Assembly: GCA_039198065.1 (NCBI GenBank)
Contig: JBCCTU010000009.1
Span: 1 to 64,000, forward strand
Source of the DNA: CALHVX01 sp039198065
GTDB lineage: Bacteria > Pseudomonadota > Gammaproteobacteria > Pseudomonadales > Azotimanducaceae
Length of the DNA: 64,000 bases
Reading direction: 5' to 3'
Part shown: positions 33,822 through 41,720 of the stretch, piece by piece
Layout of the letters: each line of letters opens with the position of its first letter
Position numbering within the stretch: the first letter of the stretch is position 1
Program-made: the position numbers and the translations under genes
The notes under the pieces: generated by a model
Told to the model about the DNA's origin: nothing
Databases searched by the model: none
The model's input: only the letters and a program-made list of their open reading frames with translations

Positions 33822-36275
33822 ATGAACGCAGTTCAACGCCGGCGGTATGTCGGTCGTGCGCTCGGGTGCGTCGTTGTTGGTGCCGCTTCGAGCGTCGGGT
33901 TCACCACTTCTGCGGTGGCCGTGGAGTCCAGTGATGGGCGAGTGCTCGAAGAAGTGGTCGTACAGGCTCGACGCCAAGACGAAACGCTGCAGGACGTACC
34001 GGTAACCATTACGTCCGTCGGCGGTGATCAGCTGGATAACTTTCAGCTCGATCAGCCGCAGGAAATTGCCGAGCGAATCCCGAACTTCAACATTCAGACC
34101 GGCGGTTCCGGTTCCGGCGGCACGTTAAACCTCCGCGGCGTCGGCAGCTCGGCCATCAGTGCGGCCTTCGACTCGGCCGTGGCGCTCGACATCGACGGCG
34201 TTCAAGTTGCGCGGATGCGCATGGTGCAGTCGGCGTTCATGGACCTCGCCCAGGTCGACGTCCTCAAAGGGCCGCAGTCGCTCTACTTTGGTAAGAGTGC
34301 AACGGCTGGCGTGGTTGCCTTCCGCTCAGCCGATCCGACGGATCAGTGGGAAGGACGCATTGGCGGCGGGCTCGAGTTCGAGCAGGAAGGCAACTTCGTC
34401 GATGGGTACGTCTCCGGGCCACTGACAGACACGCTCGGAGCCCGCTTTGCGTTTCGTTACAGTGAAGCCGATGAGTTCTGGCTTAACGACTCCCCGACGG
34501 CGTCCGATAACACGATGGGCGAGCGCGACCTCTCGTATCGACTGACGCTTGCTTGGAATCCGACGGATACGTTTACCGCGAATTTTAAGACGACCTTCAC
34601 CGAGCGCGAGGCCGACAACGCAGTCGGGCCGTATGACATCTGGTGCCCGGGCGGTACGCCACAGACGACCAACTTCGGGGGTGCTTCGCTAGACCCTGGC
34701 TACGACTGTAACTCGAACGATGGAATCACCACGCTCGGTGACCCGAATCCGGTTCACGGAGCAAATTTCACCGGCTTCGAAAACTACCGGCCGTTCGAAT
34801 CTCTCGATACGAATCTCACTCGACTGCAGCTCGATTGGGACGTTAGCGACAACCTGTCCTTTACCTCTGTAACCAGCTATTTCCTACTCGAAGAAGAAGG
34901 CGGAGACAGCTACAGCTACGACGAGCCTGCGTTCGGCACCAACTTCACCATCAACGAAACTGAGGCCTTCGCCCAGGAGTTTCGCCTTGCTGGCCAGCTT
35001 GGAGACAGCGTGAGCTTCCTGCTCGGCGCGTTCTACCAGGATCGCGAACTCATTTTCGACTCGGCCCAGCACGCCGTTGGGGCGGCTCAGTTCGCCGCAC
35101 TGTTTACTGGCAGTGCTGCCGATCCGCTTACGGGCTTGACGAGCGATTGGCGTAAAGTCCACACCACCGATTCAGAAACGTCTTCGGTGTTTGCGAGCGT
35201 TTCCTGGAACGTAACGGATCGTTTGGAACTGACAGCCGGTGCACGTTATTCCGAAGAAGAACGGACGCAGGTCATCAATCTGCCTGAGCTGCATAACTTC
35301 TTCAAAACCTCACCGATTTTTGCCGGCCTCTTTGCAGGCATCGACGTGGGTTTCAACTCCGGCAACATTGAGTTTGAAGACGATCAGGTGACGCCGGAAT
35401 TCAGCGCCCTCTACGCACTGACCGACGAGATCAATCTCTTCGCTGCCTACAAGACCGGCTACAAGGCGGGCGGTGTCGACAACAGCGCTCTGCCGAGCGC
35501 GTCACTCGCCGGCGCTGCAGCGAGCGGAGACTTTGGTTCGTTGATTTTCGATACGGAAACCGGTGAGGGCTTTGAAGCCGGTATGAAAGGCCGGTTCCTC
35601 GAAGGCAGCCTGCGGTTGGACGTCACCGCGTATCGCTACGTGTATGAAGACCTGCAGGTGCAGACCTTCAACACCACAGCGGTTCAGTTCAACACGGAGA
35701 ACGCCGGTGAAGTTACGTCTCAAGGCCTCGAGGTCGACTTCACCTGGTTGCCAAACATTGACGGTATGACCGTCTACGGCGCAGTTTCGTTTCTTGACGC
35801 CGAGTTTAGCGATTCGTTTCTGCCCGAGCCGCCGCTTGGCATCACCGATCCTGCGGTCATTGCGCAGTATGACCTCGACGGACGTGCCACTTCTGGGGCG
35901 GCCGATGTGGCCTACAACGTCGGCGTCGACTATGCGCGACCCTTCGGCCCGAACGGGCTCGAGTGGGGCTACAGCTTGAACATGTCGTACACCGACGAAT
36001 ATGAGACGCAAAACGAGGATCCCGTGGGTTGGATTCAGGATTCGTTCTATCTTTTCAACGCACGCGTGTTCCTCGGCTCAGCGGACGGTCGTTGGCGTCT
36101 GTCGCTCATGGGTCGCAACCTCGGTGACGAGCTTTACGTCGTCACCTCCGGCGGTCGTCCGTTCTCTGGTACCGACAGCAACACCCTGTTGCCGGGCAAC
36201 CAGGGGCTTCCGGACACGATCCTCAACTATGCTCGCGGCCGACAGCTGTTCCTGCAGTTCGACGTACGCCTTTAA
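33822..36275 (+). CDS. TonB-dependent outer-membrane receptor
   Basis: 817 aa. The signal peptide (~1-34, 'CVVVGAASSVGFTTSAVAVE') is followed by a TonB box-like 'EEVVVQARRQDE', a plug ('VPVTITSVGGDQLDNFQ', 'NLRGVGSS', 'VDVLKGPQSLYFGKSATAG') and a large barrel ending in 'QLFLQFDVRL'. This subtype (plug motif 'LKGPQSLYFGKSATAGVV') belongs to the group of TonB receptors that are numerous in oligotrophic and hydrocarbon- or steroid-using proteobacteria. The ligand is not readable. Its position after the KstD-like gene suggests uptake of an organic compound rather than iron, but this is inference. A good Shine-Dalgarno and a strong terminator frame the gene. Confidence 0.93.
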   Translation: MNAVQRRRYVGRALGCVVVGAASSVGFTTSAVAVESSDGRVLEEVVVQARRQDETLQDVPVTITSVGGDQLDNFQLDQPQEIAERIPNFNIQTGGSGSGGTLNLRGVGSSAISAAFDSAVALDIDGVQVARMRMVQSAFMDLAQVDVLKGPQSLYFGKSATAGVVAFRSADPTDQWEGRIGGGLEFEQEGNFVDGYVSGPLTDTLGARFAFRYSEADEFWLNDSPTASDNTMGERDLSYRLTLAWNPTDTFTANFKTTFTEREADNAVGPYDIWCPGGTPQTTNFGGASLDPGYDCNSNDGITTLGDPNPVHGANFTGFENYRPFESLDTNLTRLQLDWDVSDNLSFTSVTSYFLLEEEGGDSYSYDEPAFGTNFTINETEAFAQEFRLAGQLGDSVSFLLGAFYQDRELIFDSAQHAVGAAQFAALFTGSAADPLTGLTSDWRKVHTTDSETSSVFASVSWNVTDRLELTAGARYSEEERTQVINLPELHNFFKTSPIFAGLFAGIDVGFNSGNIEFEDDQVTPEFSALYALTDEINLFAAYKTGYKAGGVDNSALPSASLAGAAASGDFGSLIFDTETGEGFEAGMKGRFLEGSLRLDVTAYRYVYEDLQVQTFNTTAVQFNTENAGEVTSQGLEVDFTWLPNIDGMTVYGAVSFLDAEFSDSFLPEPPLGITDPAVIAQYDLDGRATSGAADVAYNVGVDYARPFGPNGLEWGYSLNMSYTDEYETQNEDPVGWIQDSFYLFNARVFLGSADGRWRLSLMGRNLGDELYVVTSGGRPFSGTDSNTLLPGNQGLPDTILNYARGRQLFLQFDVRL

Positions 36276-36327
36276 GGCGGAACCATCGAGCGACGGGCCT
36301 CCGCCTCGGTGGCCCGCTCCTGCTAGA

Positions 36328-36354
36328 GCCACCGGCACTGCCGGTGGCTTTTTT
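36328..36354 (+). terminator. Intrinsic terminator after TonB receptor gene
   Basis: GCCACCGG, loop CACTG, CCGGTGGC (8-bp perfect stem) followed by TTTTTTG, 52 nt after the receptor stop. Confidence 0.88.
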
Positions 36355-36456
36355 GTTTGAGGGAGTGCTTGCAGCACCGCAGAACGTCGAGCGCGACGTA
36401 GCGTGAGTGCAACACCTTCAGCGCCGTCTTCGGATCCTTGGGCGCAGGTGCCCGAA

Positions 36457-37095
36457 TCAGCTACCGCCGCTGATCGTCGACAGCGCCAGCATCAACCCGA
36501 CGACGACCGTAGCTGCACCCAGGACCCGCTCCAGCAGAGGCCAATGCTTGGGGTTGCGGCGCAGCTCTCGCAGGGGGAGGGCGAGTACGCCTGAAACGCA
36601 GAGCATGCCGGCGATGGAGCCCAGTCCGAACAGCGCGATGTAACCGACCGCGTGACCGAAGGACTGGCTTGCCTGCATGGTGATCAGAATAAGTACAGCC
36701 GACCCCGCAGTACCGTGCAGCATGCCGATCAAAAGCGCAGGTCGGGAATCGCGAACCGTAGGCGTCACGTCCGCCCCCGCGGCCAGTGCCGGCTGCCAGC
36801 GTGTGCCCCAGCGGCTGTTGCGAAGCACGAGACGCAGGCCCAGCACGACGAGGACAACACCGACGGCTGTTTCTAAGGCGGCAGAGAGCTGGGGCGCAAG
36901 TGTGGCACCGAGGGCGAGGAGGCTGCCCGCAACCAGCAGTAGCATCAGACTGTGTCCAAGTGCCCAGTAAAACGCCTGTCGCACCATGCCCCAAGGACTA
37001 ACCTCGTCGGCAGCAAGGGCTGCAACGGCTGCCAGGTGATCGGCTTCGAGGGCGTGCTTTAGGCCGAGTAAGAAGCCAAGAAGGCTCGCGGTCAT
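36457..37095 (-). CDS. Nickel permease, NicO/UreH type
   Basis: 212 aa from ATG 37095, with GGAG 5 nt upstream; a longer reading to 37197 overlaps nikR and is rejected. About six membrane helices. The nickel-transport motif HALEADH (residues ~14-20, HX4DH) is in the first helix and 'GMLHGTAGSAV' in a later one, as in NicO/UreH/RcnA-like nickel-cobalt transporters. It lies 85 nt after the stop of nikR on the same strand. Nickel entry for the urease encoded at the right end of the window is the natural role; an exporter role cannot be excluded from sequence. Confidence 0.85.
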   Translation of the reverse strand: MTASLLGFLLGLKHALEADHLAAVAALAADEVSPWGMVRQAFYWALGHSLMLLLVAGSLLALGATLAPQLSAALETAVGVVLVVLGLRLVLRNSRWGTRWQPALAAGADVTPTVRDSRPALLIGMLHGTAGSAVLILITMQASQSFGHAVGYIALFGLGSIAGMLCVSGVLALPLRELRRNPKHWPLLERVLGAATVVVGLMLALSTISGGS

Positions 37096-37180
37096 AATCA
37101 CTCCAGTCAGGAGAGGCGACGCTAGCATGAATCTTTGCGTAGCACGAACTTGCAAAGTGTGCGAACGCGGGTCTCGACCC

Positions 37181-37591
37181 TTAGGAAGTGAGGGCATTCA
37201 GAACCAGTTGACCGTGATGGACTCCTTTCATCGCGATCAAGCCGTCCGCGACGCGCTTGACGTCCTCAAAGCGTCCTCGGAGCACAATGGATTCCAGACA
37301 CAGGTTGTGGTCCAGGTGCACGTGCATGCTCGACAGCACGACGTGATGATGATCGTGCTGCAGACTCGTCATTCGGTCGCCAAGCTGGCGAGTCGCGTGA
37401 TCGTAGATCAGCGTGACGGACCCGACGACGCGATCGCCGGCCGCGGGTTGTGCCTGTTGCGCCAGGGCGTCGCGAATGAGATCGCGAAAGGCCTCGGAGC
37501 GGCTCGGGTACTGACGTTCCGCCAGATAGGCGTCGAACGCGGTCAGTAGCTCTGCTTCGATAGCGATACCGATGCGATTCAGATCTGTCAT
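37181..37591 (-). CDS. nikR: Nickel-responsive transcriptional regulator NikR
   Basis: 136 aa. The N-terminal ribbon-helix-helix ('NRIGIAIEAELLTAFDAYLA') binds DNA; the C-terminal ACT-like domain binds nickel. The four high-affinity ligands of E. coli NikR (H76, H87, H89, C95) align with H79, H90, H92 and C98 here, all present in 'HDHHHVVLSSMHVHLDHNLC'. NikR represses nickel uptake genes when nickel is plentiful. It precedes the NicO/UreH-type permease gene, its probable target. No full GTATGA-N16-TCATAC operator was found in either gap, only a half-site at 37588-37593 that spans the start codon. Confidence 0.95.
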   Translation of the reverse strand: MTDLNRIGIAIEAELLTAFDAYLAERQYPSRSEAFRDLIRDALAQQAQPAAGDRVVGSVTLIYDHATRQLGDRMTSLQHDHHHVVLSSMHVHLDHNLCLESIVLRGRFEDVKRVADGLIAMKGVHHGQLVLNALTS

Positions 37592-37703
37592 ACCCTCATG
37601 CTAGCCGACGTTGTTCGGTAATGCGCCTAAGACCCCCGCGGTACGGATCTGGTCCGGTAGCGCGCCGCTTGCCTCTCATCGTTACAGCGGTCAGGCTGCG
37701 CTC

Positions 37704-38675
37704 ATGAGCGCGTTTGATCCCCGTGATCCACCTCCCAAAGCCGTATCGCCGGCGCTTTCCTCCGTTGTCCTGAGCCCGGCACAGATCGTCAATCAGGGGC
37801 TCGTGCTGTATCGGCGGACGCTCGCTGCTGTGGCTCCCGGCGTATTGCGGATCGCTGTGCCCTACGGGCTGGCAGCAACGCTGCTCGGTTCAGCCTTAGA
37901 ACAGGTCGGCGAGCTGAACGCCAATCAGCCGCTGCCCGCGGAGGCGGAAACCGCAGCCTTCTGGTTGGCGGTGGCACAGTTCACCATGCTGGCCTGCACA
38001 CTGGCGACGACGAGCCTGTTGATGCAGGTACTGCGGGGCGCTCCGGCTCGCCTCGGGGCTGCCTTGCTCCAAACGGCGGAGCTCATGGCTCCCTTGGCCT
38101 TAGCGACGCTGGCTGCACTGGTACTCGTGACCCTCGGTGTCTTCATGTTCGTGGTACCGGGGGTGTTTTTTTTCGTCGCCTTTTGCGTGTACAGCTATGT
38201 GCCGATCGTCGAGCGCAGCAGTCCCTGGGCGGCACTGTATCGAAGTACGGAGTTGGTGTTACGCGCCGGTTGGTTCCACGTCGGGATCTCCCTGCTGTTC
38301 ATCGCTGTGATCGCAATAGCGGCCAGTGCTGTGCTTAGCCTGCTGCTGCTGCCGCTTGAGCTGCTTGCCCGGGCCGGCGATGGCTTGCTGTCGCAGTTCA
38401 TCACCTTTTTGATTCACTGGCTCAGCGGCGTTGTGCTGCTGCCGTTGCTGGTCGGCTCAATGATCGTGCTCTACAACGATCTGTTGCTGCGAGAGGGCCG
38501 GCCACCGGCAGCGAATTCGACTGCGACGGACCGGACCCGATCGACAACCCAACCACCCGCCGACGCGGGCTCCGGTACAGATGCGCGCGCCGATACCGAC
38601 GGTCCAGATGGCACACGTGTCAGCCCGGATGGCCGGGAAGGCCCAGAAGGTAAAGACGGCACGCTCGACGCCTGA
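37704..38675 (+). CDS. Multi-span membrane protein of unknown function
   Basis: 323 aa from ATG 37704 (an upstream frame to 37611 is not supported). Residues ~25-270 hold five to six hydrophobic segments, e.g. 'LATLAALVLVTLGVFMFVVPGVFFFVAF' region and 'GISLLFIAVIAIAASAVLSL'. 'YVPIVERSSPWAALYRSTEL' resembles the internal repeat of the glycerophosphodiester phosphodiesterase membrane-domain/YciC-like families, but I do not claim membership. The last 50 residues are a hydrophilic, Asp/Gly/Thr-rich tail, probably cytoplasmic and disordered. Divergent from nikR and convergent with the tetraheme cytochrome gene. Confidence 0.75.
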   Translation: MSAFDPRDPPPKAVSPALSSVVLSPAQIVNQGLVLYRRTLAAVAPGVLRIAVPYGLAATLLGSALEQVGELNANQPLPAEAETAAFWLAVAQFTMLACTLATTSLLMQVLRGAPARLGAALLQTAELMAPLALATLAALVLVTLGVFMFVVPGVFFFVAFCVYSYVPIVERSSPWAALYRSTELVLRAGWFHVGISLLFIAVIAIAASAVLSLLLLPLELLARAGDGLLSQFITFLIHWLSGVVLLPLLVGSMIVLYNDLLLREGRPPAANSTATDRTRSTTQPPADAGSGTDARADTDGPDGTRVSPDGREGPEGKDGTLDA

Positions 38676-38698
38676 GCCTCGACTCCATGTCAGGGAGG

Positions 38699-39067
38699 TC
38701 AGGGTTCGTCGTCCCGTGCGTGACAGGCGCTGCAGCGACGGACGGGGCCTGCAGCGTCGCCGTCGAGGCGCGTGTTGACGTGACAGCCGCGGCAGAGCGC
38801 GTGGAAGTGATGTTCCAAATGCTGGCGCGTCGCCGGCGCAGTCCGATGACAATCAAAACACAGACCCGCACCGGAGTTGTCGAGAAACTCGTGGTGGCAG
38901 GTCGTGCAGGCGACGGCTCCATGATCGGCGTGGGCGAAACGAACCGGCCACAGGAAGCCGTTCCCGACCGGCTCAAGGTCTGGTGACCCTCGGCGCGCAG
39001 CGCTCGCCATACTCACCAGAGTCGCGAGCAGCACTCCGAGGGCGAGGAGCAGCAGGATCATGCGCAT
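38699..39067 (-). CDS. Small tetraheme cytochrome c (class III-like), periplasmic
   Basis: 122 aa from ATG 39067, overlapping the stop of the upstream gene as TGATG. N-terminal signal or membrane anchor (1-23). Four CxxCH heme sites at residues 54-58 (CTTCH), 70-74 (CFDCH), 92-96 (CRGCH) and 112-116 (CSACH), plus several free histidines (H46, H49, H83, H86, H87, H89) able to act as sixth ligands, the layout of cytochrome c3/c7-type proteins. It should shuttle electrons in the periplasm. The overlapping upstream gene encodes a ferric-reductase-like membrane protein, so the two probably form a quinol- or heme-linked electron-transfer pair. Confidence 0.9.
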   Translation of the reverse strand: MRMILLLLALGVLLATLVSMASAARRGSPDLEPVGNGFLWPVRFAHADHGAVACTTCHHEFLDNSGAGLCFDCHRTAPATRQHLEHHFHALCRGCHVNTRLDGDAAGPVRRCSACHARDDEP

Positions 39068-39699
39068 CAGGATCGATACCCGAGCAGCAGAAACGCTGGG
39101 ATGACGGCGAGGGCGAGCAGGGTGACGGCCAACACCCGACGGCCGGTGGGCCAACGACTGCGGCCGATCGTTGGCAGTAACGCGATCGCCATGGCCAGCA
39201 CCACGAGTGATGCCGTACTCGGCGACAGAAACAGCCGGCTGCCAAGTACGTGCCAGAGCGTCAACAGTGCCGTACCGACCGCGAGCGTACGGTGCCAAAT
39301 GGTGAAGGCGCTATAGCTGCCATGAGACCGAAGACGAACGGGCCGATAGCTCGTGAGGAGCAGCGCAGCGACGCAGCCGACGGCCGCAATCCCCGCCAGC
39401 ATGTAGGCCGGCGACTCCCAGCTAAGGTAGTACAAGCTCCAGGGTTCGAGCACCAGCGCACAGAGCACGTGCGCCGCAAGCAGCATCGCGGCAGTTTCTC
39501 CTAAGCGCCGGTGGCGCGGTTGCAGCACACCGACTCCCGGGACGACGAGCGTCGCGGCGAAAAGGGCAAGGCTCGCGTATCCCGCGGCTTGGGTGAGATC
39601 CCAGCGCCAGTCGCCATGGAGCGCACCACCCTGCAGCAATGGGGCGGCCAGGATTAGCAGTACGACAACGAGCGCCGCGTAGCGCCTCATGCCGTGCAT
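39067..39699 (-). CDS. Ferric-reductase-like transmembrane cytochrome b protein
   Basis: 210 aa, six predicted helices. Histidines suitable for b-heme coordination are placed in helices: 'MLLAAHVLCALV', 'FTIWHRTLAVGTALLTLWHVLG'. This matches the ferric-reductase-like membrane domain (as in MsrQ/YedZ and NOX relatives) without any flavin domain. Translationally coupled (TGATG) to the tetraheme cytochrome gene, and 25 nt after the preceding membrane-protein gene, so the three may be one operon. Likely passes electrons between the quinone pool and periplasmic hemes. ATG 39690 is an alternative start. Confidence 0.82.
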   Translation of the reverse strand: MHGMRRYAALVVVLLILAAPLLQGGALHGDWRWDLTQAAGYASLALFAATLVVPGVGVLQPRHRRLGETAAMLLAAHVLCALVLEPWSLYYLSWESPAYMLAGIAAVGCVAALLLTSYRPVRLRSHGSYSAFTIWHRTLAVGTALLTLWHVLGSRLFLSPSTASLVVLAMAIALLPTIGRSRWPTGRRVLAVTLLALAVIPAFLLLGYRS

Positions 39700-39724
39700 G
39701 GGCCCGCGCCGAGGCGAATCCGCG

Positions 39725-40723
39725 CTACGTCCATTGGTCCAGCGCCTGCTCCACCAGTGCCGCGGCGACCCACGCCATGGGCGCGAGGATCGCGTAGCCG
39801 ATCGTGCGCGCTACCAGCGGAACGTCTAAGGGCCAGTCTGACAGCCCTTGAACCCGCTCCAGGTGGGCCCAATGCAGTTCCAGCCGTGTGACCTCATCTC
39901 TTGGAATCGCGGTCTCGAGCGCTTCGAGCTCGGCGATGCGCGCGGCTTTGCATGCCCGGATGCGTTGCCGCACGCCAAGCATTGGAAGAAAGAAAAACAG
40001 CACGGCGGCGGGCACGCCGATGATCAATCCCCACTGAAAGTTTTCGATGCGAAACTCCGCATCCAAGGCTTGCAGTGGCATGAACGCCAGGGCACCGGCC
40101 ACCATCAACACATCGAGGGTTGCGAGGTGTCCCATCGGCCGCAGGGTCTGCAATCGGTAGGGGTCGACGTCGAGTTGTGCGCCAAGGCGCCGCAGCCGAA
40201 AGCTGATGTCGAGCTTCCAGCACAGGACCAGCGTGGCCAGAGCCCAGACCAGGGCGTTACCGAGCATGATCGCGAGGTCGATGCTCGAGAGACTACCGGA
40301 CGCCCGCAGGTAGCTGACCAGGTAGTAGTTCTGGGTCAATCCGAAGCATGCGCCGATCACCAGCGTCGCGCCCGCCAACACGCTCGGAACGCGGCGGTAG
40401 CGCTCCTGGAGAGTCGCCAGCGGTTTGCCCGGGGCGACGGCTTGGAGGGTGGCCAGCAGCTCCGGGCCGCGTCGCTGCTGAAAGCGAAGAACGGCCACGA
40501 AGTAGGTCGGCAGCAGCACGAACAGCAGGCAGGTCCCGATGAGCTGTCGGCGATCCATGTTGTCGATCGCGCGCCCACCTTCGTTCACCAGAAAGCTCAG
40601 CACGAACAAACCGCTGAGAACGAGCGCCAGTAAAATGGGCTGTAGCAGCTGTCGAAGGGATGCGTCCGGAAGGTTTGCTACGCGGTCTGTATTGCGTTGG
40701 TTGCTGCGGCCTGGGTCGTTCAT
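39725..40723 (-). CDS. Membrane protein of unknown function
   Basis: 332 aa from ATG 40723 ('MNDPGRSNQRNTDRV'); the open frame beyond it is not coding-like. Around seven hydrophobic segments: two near the N-terminus ('LLQPILLALVLSGLFVLSFL', 'LIGTCLLFVLLPTYFVAVL'), three in the middle, one at 'GLIIGVPAAVLFFFLPMLG' and a last at the C-terminus. A charged helix 'AARIAELEALETAIPRDEVTRLEL' sits in between. I do not recognise the family. It is divergent from the TatD gene and upstream of the ferric-reductase-like and tetraheme cytochrome genes. Confidence 0.7.
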   Translation of the reverse strand: MNDPGRSNQRNTDRVANLPDASLRQLLQPILLALVLSGLFVLSFLVNEGGRAIDNMDRRQLIGTCLLFVLLPTYFVAVLRFQQRRGPELLATLQAVAPGKPLATLQERYRRVPSVLAGATLVIGACFGLTQNYYLVSYLRASGSLSSIDLAIMLGNALVWALATLVLCWKLDISFRLRRLGAQLDVDPYRLQTLRPMGHLATLDVLMVAGALAFMPLQALDAEFRIENFQWGLIIGVPAAVLFFFLPMLGVRQRIRACKAARIAELEALETAIPRDEVTRLELHWAHLERVQGLSDWPLDVPLVARTIGYAILAPMAWVAAALVEQALDQWT

Positions 40724-40836
40724 CCAGACAGTATGCCACCCGCGTTCCTGCGATCGGCTGGGCTCAAGGCATTTCGCGTATGGCAACCGCCAGTGAACGG
40801 CTAAACTAGCGGTTGCTCTCCCAGGAACGCCAACCG

Positions 40837-41640
40837 GTGCCGAAAGCGAAGCCACCCATTCCCGTATTTTCAACACCGATTATCGAGACCCACTGCCACC
40901 TCGATTACCTGGATGCAGATCAGCTACCGGAGACCCTCGCGCGCTGCGCGGCGGTGGGCATTGATCGCATTGTCACGATCGCGGTTTCGCCCGATAACCT
41001 TGCTACGGTGCGGCAACTCGCAGCCATGCACGACGCCGTCTGGGCGACTCAGGGCGTGCATCCGCACGAAGCCGAGGCATTCACTGCCGATGCGGCGGGT
41101 CAGATTGCGGCTGCAGCCGCGGACGCGAAGGTTGTGGCCGTTGGTGAGATTGGCCTCGACTACTACTACGATCACGCGGATCGTGCGGTTCAGCGGCGGG
41201 TCTTCGAAACCCAGCTCGAGCTTGCGATCGACGCGGAGCTGCCCATCGTCGTGCACACGCGCGAAGCCGACGACGACACCATGGCCATTCTCCGGAACGC
41301 TACCGCTCGGCTGTCCCGCAAGGGCGTTATCCATAGCTTTACCTCCGGGCGAGCGCTGGCCGAGTACTGTTTGAGTGAAGGCTTTATGCTCGGATTCAAC
41401 GGTATCGCAACCTTTAACAAGGCCGACAACGTCCGAGAGATCGTTGCCTTGACTCCGGATGATCAACTGGTGATCGAGACAGACTCGCCATATCTCACGC
41501 CGGTGCCCTATCGGGGGGTGCCGAATGCGCCGTTCTATTTGCCCTTTGTAGCCGAGTTCTTAGCTCGGTTTCGTGACCAGCCTGTCGAGATATTCCTCGC
41601 GACCGTGCGGGCTAACAGTGAGCGCCTCTTCGCCTTCTAG
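40837..41640 (+). CDS. TatD-family metal-dependent hydrolase
   Basis: 267 aa from GTG 40837, with AGGAA 10 nt upstream; a TTG at 40813 would add 8 residues. TIM-barrel amidohydrolase with metal ligands in 'ETHCHLDYLD' (H19, H21), 'AVGEIGLDYYY' (Glu), 'LPIVVHTREADDD' (His), 'GVIHSFTSG' (His) and 'VIETDSPYLTP' (Asp). TatD proteins are Mg-dependent 3'-5' exonucleases or D-aminoacyl-tRNA deacylases in various species. The stop TAG at 41638-41640 shares its CTAG with a TAG on the other strand, the second stop of the NhaC-like frame. Confidence 0.92.
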   Translation: MPKAKPPIPVFSTPIIETHCHLDYLDADQLPETLARCAAVGIDRIVTIAVSPDNLATVRQLAAMHDAVWATQGVHPHEAEAFTADAAGQIAAAAADAKVVAVGEIGLDYYYDHADRAVQRRVFETQLELAIDAELPIVVHTREADDDTMAILRNATARLSRKGVIHSFTSGRALAEYCLSEGFMLGFNGIATFNKADNVREIVALTPDDQLVIETDSPYLTPVPYRGVPNAPFYLPFVAEFLARFRDQPVEIFLATVRANSERLFAF

Positions 41641-41720
41641 CCCGCGTACAAGCCGCGCTGCACCACGGCCCGGTTGATGAGGAACAGCGCGCCTGCCTGG
41701 GCCGCAACGAGCGCGAGTAT
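41637..41720 (-). pseudogene. In-frame 27-codon remnant beyond the NhaC stop
   Basis: Continues the antiporter frame past TGA: 'ILALVAAQAGALFLINRAVV' then QRGLYAG and TAG. A hydrophobic helix followed by a positive tail is what the C-terminus of this family would look like. Confidence 0.55.

Noticed and set aside
37588..37593. NikR half-operator GTATGA (minus strand)
   Set aside because: It spans the nikR start codon and no matching half-site stands 16 nt away; likely chance.
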